Shown: positions 1 through 9,570, counted from the stretch's first letter. The stretch: DNA of 64,000 bases from G963665085 sp963665085 (GCA_963665085.2 CAXXXS010000001.1:2852001-2916000); one strand, 5' to 3'. Program-made: numbers and translations. Notes: a model not told the origin generated them from the letters alone.

Positions 1-1
1 G

Positions 2-1237
2 GGTGTAGTTCTACAGGCACATGTTGATATGGTCCCTCAAAAGAATAGTGATAAAAAACATGATTTTAAGATCGATCCAATCGAAGCATTTATTGATGGG
101 GATTGGGTAACAGCAAATGGAACAACACTCGGAGCTGATAATGGTATTGGAGCTGCTGCAATGTTAGCAGTATTAGAGTCGAAAGGTATTAAACATCCTG
201 CTATTGAAGCTTTATTTACCATTGATGAAGAGACAGGGATGACAGGTGCTTTTCAACTGGGAGAAGGCCTGTTAAATGGTAAAGTAATGATAAACCTCGA
301 TTCTGAAGATGAAGATGAAATATTTGTAGGATGTGCTGGTGGGGTAGATGCAGAAATGAAATTTGATTATACCCCGGAGAAATCAAACAAATCGTTAAAG
401 GCATACAAAATAAATGTAGCCGGCCTGAAAGGGGGGCATTCTGGGATGGATATTAATCTTGGCCGCGGAAATGCCAATATTGTATTAGCACGTATCCTTA
501 AGAAAATAAAAAAAGACATCGATTTTTCTATTGTCTTATTAAAAGGGGGAGATATGCGGAATGCTATTCCGCGGGAGTCTGAGACAATTATCCTAACGGA
601 TTTTGAAAAAATAAGTGAAGCAATTGCATCACATTTTAAGGAGGTAGAAGATGAGTTAGAGATTACCGAGCCTGATATGATAATCAAGGTTGAAGAAATA
701 GAAAATGATTTTGATATTGTTTTTCCAAATGACTTTCAGGAGAGGTTTATTAATAGCATTATTGCATGTCCTAATGGAGTAATCAGAATGAGCGATACCA
801 TGGAAGGAGTTGTAGAAACATCAACAAATCTTGCCATTGTTGACGCAAATAATGGGCATGCCAAAATTTATTGTTTATTACGAAGTTCTGTTGATTCTGC
901 AAAAACAGCGCTGGCAGACAGGATGGAAGCATTGTTCAGCCTTGCTGGTGCAAAAATTGAGTTTACAGGTGATTATCCGGGTTGGAAGCCAAATCCAAAA
1001 TCAGAGATTCTAAAAATAATGGTCGAGGTTTTTGAACAACAAAAAGATCAGGCCCCTGATGTGAAAGCCATTCATGCAGGACTTGAATGTGGGATTCTGG
1101 GTGCAAAATATCCACAACTCGATATGGTCTCCTGTGGACCAACAATTCGTTTTCCTCATTCACCCGACGAAAAAGTACATATTGACTCAGTAAAAAGATT
1201 CTGGGATTTTCTGATAGCTGTTTTAGCTAGGAACTAG
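2..1237 (+). CDS. pepD: Aminoacyl-histidine dipeptidase (PepD, M20C), 5' truncated by window
   Basis: Cytosolic two-zinc dipeptidase that cleaves Xaa-His and related dipeptides. The frame is open from base 2, and the first visible residues include HVDMVPQKN, the first metal-ligand motif of the family. DNGIGAA, DEETGMTG (the Glu-Glu catalytic/metal pair) and a late VHIDSV histidine follow in the expected order. About 411 residues are visible. The family is usually near 485, so roughly 75 N-terminal residues lie left of the window, and the internal ATG at base 29 is not the true start. The gene stands alone and converges on the next gene. A 12-bp hairpin follows the stop. Confidence 0.93.
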   Translation, partial: GVVLQAHVDMVPQKNSDKKHDFKIDPIEAFIDGDWVTANGTTLGADNGIGAAAMLAVLESKGIKHPAIEALFTIDEETGMTGAFQLGEGLLNGKVMINLDSEDEDEIFVGCAGGVDAEMKFDYTPEKSNKSLKAYKINVAGLKGGHSGMDINLGRGNANIVLARILKKIKKDIDFSIVLLKGGDMRNAIPRESETIILTDFEKISEAIASHFKEVEDELEITEPDMIIKVEEIENDFDIVFPNDFQERFINSIIACPNGVIRMSDTMEGVVETSTNLAIVDANNGHAKIYCLLRSSVDSAKTALADRMEALFSLAGAKIEFTGDYPGWKPNPKSEILKIMVEVFEQQKDQAPDVKAIHAGLECGILGAKYPQLDMVSCGPTIRFPHSPDEKVHIDSVKRFWDFLIAVLARN

Positions 1238-1260
1238 ATCTATGATTTACATACAAATAA

Positions 1261-1297
1261 AATACTAATTAGTTACAGGGGGTAGCTAATTAGTATT
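1261..1297 (+). terminator. Hairpin terminator between convergent genes
   Basis: A perfect 12-bp inverted repeat (aatactaattag at 1261-1272, ctaattagtatt at 1286-1297) is followed by a T-rich run near 1304. It lies 24 bp after the pepD stop and overlaps the last codons of the convergent hydrolase gene. It probably terminates pepD. Termination in the other direction is less clear. Confidence 0.5.
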
Positions 1298-2041
1298 TAC
1301 TAATTTTTTAATATAGTGAATTGTTAACTCAGGCTTTTCCCTATGAACATAATGACTTCCTTCTAATTTATAGTGTTTAGCGTTTGTAAATCCTTTAATA
1401 ATTTTCTTTTGATATTTATACCAATGAGGTTCTGTTGCCGAAACTAAAATTATTGGTAAATCACTAGGGATATTTAAATCTTTCATGTAAACCATATTGG
1501 GGATAAACTGATCCCATTCTTTCCAATATTGAGGTTCAAATTTGGTTCTATACCATTCTGTTCCGCCTTCTATATATTCATTAAGCTCTTTTTTTGACAT
1601 GCTCTCCCAGAAATTTTCAGCAGAAGGATCAAGCAGTAATAGTCCAATAACATCTTTTGGATATTCACTTGCAAAGTATCTGCCAATAAATCCACCCATA
1701 GAATGACCTACAAAAACATAGGGAGGATTTATTTTTTCTTGTTTCAGGATGTTTTTTAATTCTGTAACCATGTTTGGTATTGTCCGTTCCTGGTGAGATA
1801 ATCCGGATTTACCAATATCAGCCCTGTCGTACAAAAATACATTGGCAAATTTTGCAACCGAATCCGGAATAGCAGACCATGCTTCAATACTATCCGACAT
1901 GCCATTTTCAAAGATTACAGTAACTTCACCTGTTCCTAATAATTTGATTCTGTGTTTAACTCCATCAACAGTTACATATTTTTCCTGAGAGTATATTTTA
2001 CAACTAAAGAGTATTAGAAAAAATAATATTGCTTTTCTCAT
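1286..2041 (-). CDS. Secreted alpha/beta-fold hydrolase
   Basis: A 251-residue alpha/beta hydrolase with an N-terminal Sec signal peptide (MRKAILFFLILFSCKIYSQ), so it is probably periplasmic or outer-membrane associated. The nucleophile elbow GHSMGG is present near residue 115. LLLLDPSAENF fits the acid strand and GSHYVHREKP near the C-terminus fits the catalytic histidine. The substrate cannot be read from the sequence; an esterase or lipase-like role is the general family inference. Length fits a single-domain hydrolase with a short cap. The neighbouring gene encodes an unrelated transporter, so no operon function is implied. Confidence 0.85.
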   Translation of the reverse strand: MRKAILFFLILFSCKIYSQEKYVTVDGVKHRIKLLGTGEVTVIFENGMSDSIEAWSAIPDSVAKFANVFLYDRADIGKSGLSHQERTIPNMVTELKNILKQEKINPPYVFVGHSMGGFIGRYFASEYPKDVIGLLLLDPSAENFWESMSKKELNEYIEGGTEWYRTKFEPQYWKEWDQFIPNMVYMKDLNIPSDLPIILVSATEPHWYKYQKKIIKGFTNAKHYKLEGSHYVHREKPELTIHYIKKLVNTN

Positions 2042-2093
2042 GATATTTAAAACAATTTAGTGGTTTCTGAAATAAGTTTTTCGAAAAGTAAAT

Positions 2094-2783
2094 TTATTTA
2101 CTTTTTTCCATCTTAACAGCCCAGTATATGAAAGGCGTATCTGCAAGTGCAACAATCCATTTTAAGAGATAAGTAGTAGCAAAAATTTCAATTAAAACAG
2201 GTAAATCATAGATTCCCCAAAATGCAACAGTTACAAAAATTGCACTGTCAATTAATTGGGATACAATTGTACTTAGATTGTTTCGTATCCAGATTTGGCT
2301 GGACTTGGGAAATCTCTCTCTCCAGAAGTGATAAGCCCACACATCATGTACTTGAGAGGTAAGATAAGCAGCTAAACTGGCAAATACAATCCGTGGCATC
2401 AAGCTAAAAATAAAATTCAGGCTTTCGTGACTTTTCTCAGCCAGGGAATCCCCTTCAAGTGGGGTAAATAAGAGAGATAGATTCATTAAGATTGTCATTG
2501 TTATTACACTAAAGAAGCCTATCCATACCGCCTTTCTGGCTTCTTTCTTTCCATAAACTTCTGATAAAATATCAGTAATCAGAAAAGAACCGGCGTAAAC
2601 TATATTGCCTAGTGTTGATGCAAATCCAAAGAGTTCAATAGTCTGTATTACCTGTATATTAGCGACAATGGTTGCAATGGGGATCCACATATATAATCCG
2701 CTTTTACCAAAAAAACGGAAACCAAGAATAATTAAAAAGAAGTTGACCAATAGCAGGATCAACCATAAAATTTCATTACTCAT
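2094..2783 (-). CDS. yhhQ: Queuosine precursor transporter (YhhQ/VUT family)
   Basis: A 229-residue inner-membrane protein with about six hydrophobic segments. It matches the YhhQ/DUF165 family, which in E. coli imports queuosine precursors for tRNA modification. Family features visible are the N-terminal IPIATIVANIQVIQTIELFG segment, the TLGNIVYAGSFLITDILSEVYGK signature (quoted here in two overlapping parts: TLGNIVYAGSF and ITDILSEVYGK), and a late SQLIDSAIFVTVAFWG segment. Length is typical. The next gene upstream (ald) ends about 55 bp away on the same strand, so cotranscription is possible but not shown. Confidence 0.88.
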   Translation of the reverse strand: MSNEILWLILLLVNFFLIILGFRFFGKSGLYMWIPIATIVANIQVIQTIELFGFASTLGNIVYAGSFLITDILSEVYGKKEARKAVWIGFFSVITMTILMNLSLLFTPLEGDSLAEKSHESLNFIFSLMPRIVFASLAAYLTSQVHDVWAYHFWRERFPKSSQIWIRNNLSTIVSQLIDSAIFVTVAFWGIYDLPVLIEIFATTYLLKWIVALADTPFIYWAVKMEKSK

Positions 2784-2837
2784 TGTTATTGGGATTAGTG
2801 AGAGTATAAAGATAAACTAAAATGGTAGATTTTTCTT

Positions 2838-4058
2838 TTAGAAAGCAGCCATTAGCAAGTCAATATCTTTTGAAGGTATTCCGAAACGCTGACTGATATG
2901 TCCTTTTGTTAAAATGCCATTGTACAGATAAACGCCATTACGAAAACCAAGATCGATTAAAAGTTGTTGTTTAATTCCTCCTAATTCACCAATTGACATT
3001 AAAAGTGGAAAAATTACGTTGCTTAACGCAATAGACGCAGTTCTTGCAACCTTTGTAGGAAGATTTGGAACACCGTAATGAACAACTCTATGTTTTATGC
3101 AAGTTGGTTTTTTATGAGTAGTGCATTCACAAGTCTCAATACATCCACCTTGTTCAATTGTAGTGTCAATTATAATAGAACCGGGTTTCATTTCCTTTAC
3201 CATGTCTTCTGTAATCAAATAAGGTTGGCTTGCATCCAGATAAACAGTGCCAATTACAACGTCCGCGGAGCGAAGGGATTTGCGTAAAACTTTAGGATGA
3301 AAAATAGACGTGTTTAGAAAAGTTCCAAGTTTATCTTGTAGTATTCTTAATTTTTGAACGGAGCTGTCAAAAACTCTAACTGAAACGCCTAGTCCCATCG
3401 CAGCTCTTATTGCATATTCGGCGGCGGTTCCTGCCCCAAGGATGACTGCCTCGGCAGGGGTTATTCCGGGGATGCCTCCAAGTAAAACGCCTTTACCTTT
3501 TTGAGAGATGCTAAGATATTCAGCAGCTATAATCACCGCTACATTACCTGAAATAGCACTCATAGATTGAACGATAGGACGACAGCCATATTCATCTTTC
3601 ATATGTTCAAAAGCAATGGCAGTAACCTTTTTCTCTAACAGTAAATCAAAATATTCTTTCTTTTGATTGTAAAGAAGAAGATAAGACATTACGATTTGTC
3701 TTCCGGAGAGAAGGTTAATTTCGTCTAAGGTTAACGGATTTATTTTAACAATGATATCTGCATTAAAGAGTTCTTCTCGTTTTTCTACAAAAATCCCCCC
3801 TTTCTCACTGTATTCAATATCTGCATAGTTTGCATTGAGCCCAATACCTTTTTCAAGATAGACGTCGTGGCCAAGCGTAACAATATTATCAACCGCTTCT
3901 GGTGTAATAGCTACCCGATACTCATCAATAATTGATTCTTTTGGAAAACCTATTGAAAGTTTTTTCTTTTTGACGCCAATTTCTAACATTTCTTCCTGAG
4001 GCATCAAACCTGACTTAATAAATGAAATTGGCGACGTTCCACTACTTTGACCGAACAT
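2838..4058 (-). CDS. ald: Alanine dehydrogenase
   Basis: NAD-dependent alanine dehydrogenase of the AlaDH/PNT family, interconverting L-alanine and pyruvate plus ammonia. The N-terminal substrate domain starts with IGFPKES...DEYRVAITPEA. The NAD-binding Rossmann domain carries VILGAGTAAEYAIRAA around residues 207-222. IIDTTIEQGGCIET and HYGVPNLPTKVARTAS are typical of the C-terminal half. At 406 residues it is longer than the ~370 of classical Ald because of an N-terminal extension of about 35 residues before IGFPKE, a form I associate with Bacteroidota. It lies between yhhQ and tsaE on the same strand. Confidence 0.9.
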   Translation of the reverse strand: MFGQSSGTSPISFIKSGLMPQEEMLEIGVKKKKLSIGFPKESIIDEYRVAITPEAVDNIVTLGHDVYLEKGIGLNANYADIEYSEKGGIFVEKREELFNADIIVKINPLTLDEINLLSGRQIVMSYLLLYNQKKEYFDLLLEKKVTAIAFEHMKDEYGCRPIVQSMSAISGNVAVIIAAEYLSISQKGKGVLLGGIPGITPAEAVILGAGTAAEYAIRAAMGLGVSVRVFDSSVQKLRILQDKLGTFLNTSIFHPKVLRKSLRSADVVIGTVYLDASQPYLITEDMVKEMKPGSIIIDTTIEQGGCIETCECTTHKKPTCIKHRVVHYGVPNLPTKVARTASIALSNVIFPLLMSIGELGGIKQQLLIDLGFRNGVYLYNGILTKGHISQRFGIPSKDIDLLMAAF

Positions 4059-4114
4059 AATACAGAAATTCTATTTTGTCTAAATTAAGAAATATTTTAC
4101 TATAATTCCCAAAC

Positions 4115-4531
4115 TCAGTTAAAAATGATTTTTCTGCTATCTGGCGACAATACTTCAATCTTAATATTTACCGTGTTTTCAGGAAGTATTTCTTCAATTT
4201 TTTCCGGCCATTCAATCAGGCAAATGTTACCAGAATAGAAATAATCTTCGCAGCCAATGTCTTTTGCTTCCTGAATAGTTTCAATTCTGTAGAAATCAAA
4301 ATGATAAAGAAGTGCGTCGTTTGATGTATAATATTCATTTATTAAAGAAAAAGTTGGGCTGGTAACTGTATCAATAACTTCAAGTTGCTCACAAATTGAT
4401 TTTATGAATGTTGTTTTACCTGCTCCCATTTCACCATAAAATGCAAAGACAGCTTCTTCTTTGTAGAAATTTAGAAATTCTTTTGCGGCTTTATCAATAT
4501 CATTTTTTGAATTTAAAATTATCTCTTTCAT
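4115..4531 (-). CDS. tsaE: tRNA threonylcarbamoyladenosine biosynthesis ATPase TsaE
   Basis: P-loop ATPase required with TsaB/TsaD for t6A37 modification of ANN-decoding tRNAs. The Walker A motif GEMGAGKTTF is at residues 33-42. TVTSPTFSLINEY is the family switch region, and LYHFDFYRIE plus ICLIEWPEKIEE form the conserved C-terminal half. Length (138 aa) is normal. The start codon overlaps the porX stop by 4 bp, so translation of the two is probably coupled. The pairing of tsaE with porX is an arrangement I recognise from Bacteroidota. Confidence 0.93.
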   Translation of the reverse strand: MKEIILNSKNDIDKAAKEFLNFYKEEAVFAFYGEMGAGKTTFIKSICEQLEVIDTVTSPTFSLINEYYTSNDALLYHFDFYRIETIQEAKDIGCEDYFYSGNICLIEWPEKIEEILPENTVNIKIEVLSPDSRKIIFN

Positions 4532-6084
4532 CGTTTTGGCGTAAGCGTTGCAACTGGTATAATCATTTCTTCCATAGAGATTCCACCGTGCTGAAATGTA
4601 TTCTTATAATAATTAACGTAGTAATTATAATTTTTTGGATATGCCATAAAATCATTATTTAACGCAAAAATATAACTTGTACTAACATTTATTGATGGCA
4701 AATGAATAGATGCGGGATTTGTTATTTCAAATACATGTTTCGGATTGTAGTTGAGATTTCTTCCTTGTTTGTATCGTAGATTTACAGAAGAATTTTTGTC
4801 GCCAACTACTTTTATTGGATTTAGTACATTAATAGTACCATGATCGGTAGTGATAATTACCTTAATATCTTCTTCTGCCAGTAATTCAAGTAAGTTATAT
4901 AGCTCAGAATGTTTAAACCACGACAAAGTTAATGAACGAAAAGAAGATTCGTCCCCGGCAAGTTCTCTAATCATATCAACATCAGTTCTTGCATGGGAGA
5001 GCATATCTACAAAATTATATACCAAAGCAATAAAATCATTGTTTAGCAGAGATTTATAATTCTCAACAAGTTTTTTGCCTGCCTTTTGTTGAAGAATTTT
5101 ATGATAAACAAATTTATTTTTGAATCCCAGTCTGCTTAATTGTTTATCTAATAATTCGGCTTCAAAATTATTTTTCTTTTCTTCCTCATCTTCATCTACC
5201 CAATACTGAGGGAGCATTTTTGAGATTTCTAGTGGCATTAACCCGGAGAAAATGGCATTTCTTGCATATTGAGTAGCAGAAGGGAGAATACTGTAATAAA
5301 GCGACTCGTCTTCTACTTTATAGAGATCGCTAAGTTCTTTGCTTATCAGGCACCATTGATCATACCTTAGATTATCAATAACAATAAAGAACACCTTTTC
5401 ATCTTTTTTAAGCGAAGGCATTACTTTTTGTCCAACTAAGTTTGGCGATAATAACGGTTTGTCCTGATTGGTTTTATCGAACCATGAAACATAATTTCTT
5501 TGCACAAACTTAGAAAAACCATTGTTGGCGTCTTGTTTTTGCATTTTTAATACCTCTTCCAGGCTTCTGTCAATGCTGTTTCCCAGTTCGAGTTCCCAAT
5601 AAACCAGTTTCTTGTATATCTCTGTCCATTCTTCATAGGTTGATGCAGATGAAATTTCCATACTGATTTTACCAAAATCAGCTTGGTAAGCAGATGTTGT
5701 TTCTTTTGAAATTAATCGTTGCGTATCAATATTTTTTTTGATAGCAAGAAGAATTTGTTTGGGATTAACAGGTTTAATGAGGTAATCAGAAATTTTGGAG
5801 CCGATTGCAGCATCCATAATATCTTCTTCTTCATTTTTGGTTATCATAATAACCGGAATATTGTTATTTATGGCTTTTATTTTCGTTAGAGTTTCAAGTC
5901 CACTCATCCCTGGCATGTTCTCATCCAAAAGAACAAGGTCGAAATCCGTTGTTCTAACCATCTCTATAGTATCTCCTCCATTTGTTGAAGTAGATATCTC
6001 ATAACCTTTATCTTCAAGAAACATGATGTGTGGTTTTAGCAGGTCTATTTCATCATCAGTCCATAATATCTTGATTTTCCTCAT
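4528..6084 (-). CDS. porX: T9SS response regulator with PglZ domain (PorX)
   Basis: A two-domain regulator. Residues 1-120 form a receiver domain: KILWTDDE acidic cluster, phosphoacceptor Asp in LVLLDENMPGMSG, switch Thr/Lys in MITKN and LIKPVNP. Residues ~200-518 form an alkaline-phosphatase-superfamily PglZ domain (FIVIDNLRYDQW, ITTDHGTINV, HGGISMEEMIIP). In Porphyromonas, PorX works with the histidine kinase PorY to control type IX secretion genes, and its PglZ domain is a zinc phosphodiesterase on oligonucleotides. The 518-residue length matches. The partner kinase is not in this window. Two further T9SS/gliding genes (porW/sprE, gldH) are encoded 16-20 kb away. Confidence 0.93.
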   Translation of the reverse strand: MRKIKILWTDDEIDLLKPHIMFLEDKGYEISTSTNGGDTIEMVRTTDFDLVLLDENMPGMSGLETLTKIKAINNNIPVIMITKNEEEDIMDAAIGSKISDYLIKPVNPKQILLAIKKNIDTQRLISKETTSAYQADFGKISMEISSASTYEEWTEIYKKLVYWELELGNSIDRSLEEVLKMQKQDANNGFSKFVQRNYVSWFDKTNQDKPLLSPNLVGQKVMPSLKKDEKVFFIVIDNLRYDQWCLISKELSDLYKVEDESLYYSILPSATQYARNAIFSGLMPLEISKMLPQYWVDEDEEEKKNNFEAELLDKQLSRLGFKNKFVYHKILQQKAGKKLVENYKSLLNNDFIALVYNFVDMLSHARTDVDMIRELAGDESSFRSLTLSWFKHSELYNLLELLAEEDIKVIITTDHGTINVLNPIKVVGDKNSSVNLRYKQGRNLNYNPKHVFEITNPASIHLPSINVSTSYIFALNNDFMAYPKNYNYYVNYYKNTFQHGGISMEEMIIPVATLTPKR

Positions 6085-6328
6085 TCGCGATTTTTTTGAA
6101 GTGTTTTAAAATTTGGCGAGTTGCAAAGATACCGATTTATAAGAAATTTTTATGAGTGCATTTTACAATCCATGCAAACTACGTTTCTTATTTCTTTGTA
6201 GTTTATTTACAACTCTTGAAAAACAACTACAAAATCGTAGCCAAAATTGTAATATATGGATTTAGTTTTTATTTCAGTTTTGTGTTTATTTTCATTTTAC
6301 TCTTAATAATACTGTAATTACTTGATGA

Positions 6329-6523
6329 GAAATATTTTTTAAATATTGGAATAATCTGCTAAAAAATAATAAAATTGACTTAAAAGTATCTACTCATCCA
6401 AAGTTGACCCGAAGACTCATTCGTCTTAAAGATATGAATATTATAGATTTTAAAATGAATAAAGATGAGGGGGCGAGACTAAAAGAATATGTTTCCAATC
6501 ATTCTGAATATATGCCAAAATAA
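6329..6523 (+). pseudogene. Possible 3' remnant of an unidentified gene
   Basis: The 455-bp gap between porX and the Na/Pi transporter has one coding-looking stretch: 64 codons open from 6329 to a TAA at 6521, with no start near its beginning. It includes HPKLTRRLIRLKDMNI and a basic/acidic amphipathic tail ending HSEYMPK. I do not recognise the family. It looks like the C-terminal end of a lost gene, but a chance open frame cannot be excluded. Nothing else is evident in 6085-6539. Confidence 0.25.
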
Positions 6524-6539
6524 AGTTTGAAAAATATTA

Positions 6540-8168
6540 TTATTCTATTTGTAAGCGTGCTATTCGGCGTGCTAATGAATGAAGTCTGTTCATTAACTCG
6601 ATAATTTCTGTTTCAAACCTGATAATAGCAATTCTGTTACTATCCTGAAAAGATAAACGATTGATTAATTTGTCTTTTAATTCAGTTGTATTTGTTTTAA
6701 ATGCTTCTTTACCTGATATTACCTGATTTGCAAGTTTTTTGCTGTTTTGTTGATACGAAGAAAATGCCAGGGATAGGGCATCAATACTTGTTTTGTAGGT
6801 TTTCTCAAAATTACTGCGGGATTCATCACTTATTTTAAAATTGTGTTCCGTACGATGTTCGGCAGCTTCAACCATATCCGTAGTAATAATATCAGCTGCT
6901 GTTTCCAGGATATTAGCAATCTCCATCTGTTTTTTTATTTTCCTTGATTCATTTATATCAAGTTGTTTTTGTTGCAACTGTTGTAAATATGATAGTATTT
7001 GTTTTTGATGGAAATCAACCGTTTTATCAGAAAGTCTTAATTGTTCCAATTCTGTTGGAGAACCATCTAAAGCAATTTGGAGGCCTTTTGTTAGAAGGTT
7101 ATTTGTTTTATCGGAAAGCTTTATTAATTCTTTATCTACTAAATCTATAGCCAGACTGCTTTGTTGTAAATAGTACTCGTTAAGGAGTTCTATTTCACCT
7201 TCACCATCAACAGTTTTAACCGGGTATATTTTTGTAATTAAACGACCAATAGGAGTAGTAAATCCGATTAATAAAGCAGCTGTAGAAACATTAAAAATTG
7301 TGTGTGCGTTTGCTATTTGCCTGGGTAAATCATTCGGAGTTATTTGTCCGGTTATATGTGCTAACTGGGGAATAAACCATACCCATAATAATGAGCCAAC
7401 AATTTTAAAAGAAATATGAGCTATGGCTACCTGCATTGCAGCCCTGGGCTTTCCAATGGCAGAAAGAAATGCTGTGACACAAGTACCAATATTAGCACCA
7501 ATTACAATTGAGATTCCCCCTTCACAGGATATTAGCCCTTGTGAAGCTAAAACAATTACAACACCTGTAGTGGCGGAAGAACTTTGTATTAATGCAGTAA
7601 ATAAGGCTCCTACAAGTACTCCAAAAACGGGATTGTTTAAGTTTTGCATCAGGCTGATAAAGGGAGGGTATGCTTTTAGAGGTTGCATTCCTTCGCTCAT
7701 AAAATTCATGCCTAAAAAGATTAGTCCAAGACCAATGAGAATTTTTCCAAACTCATTGTATTTTTTTGTACTGAAGAACAGTGTGAACAGATAGCCTACA
7801 ATAACCATAAGAAGCGCTGTCCGGGTAACCTTAAAGGCAATGATCTGAGCTGTTATTGTTGTTCCAATATCAGCTCCAAGAATTACTCCCAGTGTACTTT
7901 GAAAATTAATAACACCCGCAGAAACAAATCCAACTGCCAATACCGTTGTTACAGAAGATGATTGAATGATAGCCGTAATACCTGTTCCTGCCAATAATCC
8001 TTTCCATCTAGACGAAGTCATTTTATGTAAAAAGGTTTTAAGGCTGTTTCCAGCTGATGTCTTCAAGGCTTTAGTCATCACATCCATCCCAAAAAGGAAT
8101 AAAGCCAAACCTCCTATAACTTCATAGATTAAGATCCACCAATCAATAGTCATAATCGAATAAATCAA
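6540..8168 (-). CDS. Na/Pi cotransporter family protein (NptA/PhoU-domain)
   Basis: A 542-residue inner-membrane transporter. The N-terminal ~320 residues contain the two inverted Na/Pi-cotransporter repeats with hallmark QSSSVTT and QSSSATTG motifs. Each is followed by a glycine-rich GADIGTT/GANIGTC segment. The C-terminal ~200 residues are helical and PhoU-like, with no membrane segments. The family imports phosphate with sodium; the bacterial role of PhoU-tailed members is less clear. The gene stands alone, and no Pho-box can be claimed from this sequence. An alternative start a few codons downstream (MTIDWW) is equally plausible. Confidence 0.9.
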   Translation of the reverse strand: MIYSIMTIDWWILIYEVIGGLALFLFGMDVMTKALKTSAGNSLKTFLHKMTSSRWKGLLAGTGITAIIQSSSVTTVLAVGFVSAGVINFQSTLGVILGADIGTTITAQIIAFKVTRTALLMVIVGYLFTLFFSTKKYNEFGKILIGLGLIFLGMNFMSEGMQPLKAYPPFISLMQNLNNPVFGVLVGALFTALIQSSSATTGVVIVLASQGLISCEGGISIVIGANIGTCVTAFLSAIGKPRAAMQVAIAHISFKIVGSLLWVWFIPQLAHITGQITPNDLPRQIANAHTIFNVSTAALLIGFTTPIGRLITKIYPVKTVDGEGEIELLNEYYLQQSSLAIDLVDKELIKLSDKTNNLLTKGLQIALDGSPTELEQLRLSDKTVDFHQKQILSYLQQLQQKQLDINESRKIKKQMEIANILETAADIITTDMVEAAEHRTEHNFKISDESRSNFEKTYKTSIDALSLAFSSYQQNSKKLANQVISGKEAFKTNTTELKDKLINRLSFQDSNRIAIIRFETEIIELMNRLHSLARRIARLQIE

Positions 8169-8353
8169 AGAATTTTATATCAATACAATTTACCAATTTT
8201 TTTTTCAATATAGATGGAGAAATGATTTATTGTACTTATAGTTTTAGTGTTTTTTTGAAATTTAGTTCGACAAACTATCGATCTGAGAAGCTTTATAAAT
8301 AATCAGAAAAGAATCGATGAACCAAAACATAATTTCAGCTACCCTTGAAATAA

Positions 8354-8414
8354 AAAAGTTGTATTCTAACTCAATACTTTTGGGATACAATTTTTGAGTT
8401 AGAAAACAACTTTT
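8354..8414 (-). terminator. Long hairpin terminator after PUL1
   Basis: A two-part stem lies 17 bp after the GH43 stop on the minus strand: outer arms aaaagttgt/acaactttt (8354-8362, 8406-8414) and inner arms tctaactcaa/ttgagttaga (8365-8374, 8394-8403). Read on the minus strand the stem is followed by a run of six Ts. It is a good candidate for the 3' end of the PUL1 transcript. The rest of 8169-8430 shows nothing else. Confidence 0.7.
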
Positions 8415-8430
8415 AGCTTAGAGTACGGAT

Positions 8431-9570
8431 TTAATCAAAAACACTTAAATTCCATTTCTCCATCCATTCAAGAACAACTTTATCGTCTATGAATTGTATT
8501 GGTAACCAGATATATTTACCTTCAATTGGATTTTCAGGAGTCCATCGGTCAGCCAAAAAGATAAATGCATCTTTTTTGCCTTGTATAGGAAGAATAAAGG
8601 TGCTTTGTGAATTAAATGTTGTTAACGAGTCCTGTCCAATACAGGGATTTCCTAATTCTTTCCATGGGCCAAAGATATGCTCTGCAGTAGCTGATCTTGC
8701 TGCGTTGGGTCGCCACCCTGTACAATCAGAACCAATAAAATAGTATTTTCCTTCATTGTTTTTCAGTAGGGTAGGTGCTTCCATATATCTTTCAACAAAT
8801 ACCCTGACATAGTTGCCAGAACTTGATAGATAATCATCACTAAGTTGGGATATATGCAATGTGTTGTTTTCTTCAGATGCATATATCTGATACGCTGTCC
8901 CAGCATCATCAACAAATAAATTCATGTCACGGGACATTTGTCCGCTTTGAAAATCCCTGCTTAAAATATTTAAGCTATCAACATGCTCCGGTAAACATCC
9001 TTTACCACCACAATATTTTTCTTTAACGCTATCTGCCACGTGTAATTTGTGGCAATCCTGGATATTAAGAGGCCAGAATCCGGCATCAGGTCTAAAGGAT
9101 TTGATAAATGTAAATGGTCCTGTGGGATTGTCGGCAACTGCTACTCCGGCAAGGGCTGCATCATAACCTTTCCCTTTTAATTCCAGATGAAACCACATAA
9201 CAAATTTTTTCGTTTTTTTGTTGAAAATTACCTTTGGTCTTTCCAGGACACATCCTTTTGCAATGTCAGAAGTTGAATCCGTTTCATTTACTTTCAAAGC
9301 AATTCCTTCATCTTTCCAATTGTATAAATCTGATGATGAATATACATGTACACCTACCTGTGCTGTATTTCCTACTTTTCCTTCAATTTTATGTTCTCCA
9401 TACCAGTAGTATTTATTGTTGTGAAATAAGATACCACCCCCGTGTGCATTAATATGAATGCCGTTATCATCCAGCCATTCCTGTCCGGGATAAAAGAATT
9501 TGGAATCTGTTTTATTTGAACTGCAACTAACAAGAAATACAAAACCTATTACTTTAATTATTTGCTTCAT
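8431..9570 (-). CDS. Glycoside hydrolase family 43 lipoprotein
   Basis: A 379-residue predicted lipoprotein (signal MKQIIKVIGFVFLVSCSS, lipobox Cys 16) with a five-bladed beta-propeller GH43-type sequence. INAHGGGILFHNNKYYWYGE (residues 39-58) and VLERPKVIFNKKTKKFVMW (general-acid Glu in LERPK) resemble the exo-beta-1,3-galactanase-like subfamilies. In those the usual N-terminal catalytic Asp is absent from the HAHGG strand, as here. MEAPTLLKNNEGKYYFIGSD follows. The likely location is the outer membrane or cell surface. It is the last gene of PUL1, 41 bp after the FAD oxidoreductase. A galactan or arabinogalactan side-chain substrate is an inference. Confidence 0.8.
   Translation of the reverse strand: MKQIIKVIGFVFLVSCSSNKTDSKFFYPGQEWLDDNGIHINAHGGGILFHNNKYYWYGEHKIEGKVGNTAQVGVHVYSSSDLYNWKDEGIALKVNETDSTSDIAKGCVLERPKVIFNKKTKKFVMWFHLELKGKGYDAALAGVAVADNPTGPFTFIKSFRPDAGFWPLNIQDCHKLHVADSVKEKYCGGKGCLPEHVDSLNILSRDFQSGQMSRDMNLFVDDAGTAYQIYASEENNTLHISQLSDDYLSSSGNYVRVFVERYMEAPTLLKNNEGKYYFIGSDCTGWRPNAARSATAEHIFGPWKELGNPCIGQDSLTTFNSQSTFILPIQGKKDAFIFLADRWTPENPIEGKYIWLPIQFIDDKVVLEWMEKWNLSVFD

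Noticed and set aside
7423..7794. 123-aa plus-strand ORF opposite the Na/Pi transporter
   Set aside because: It is an antisense shadow of a strongly supported gene with no recognisable domain.
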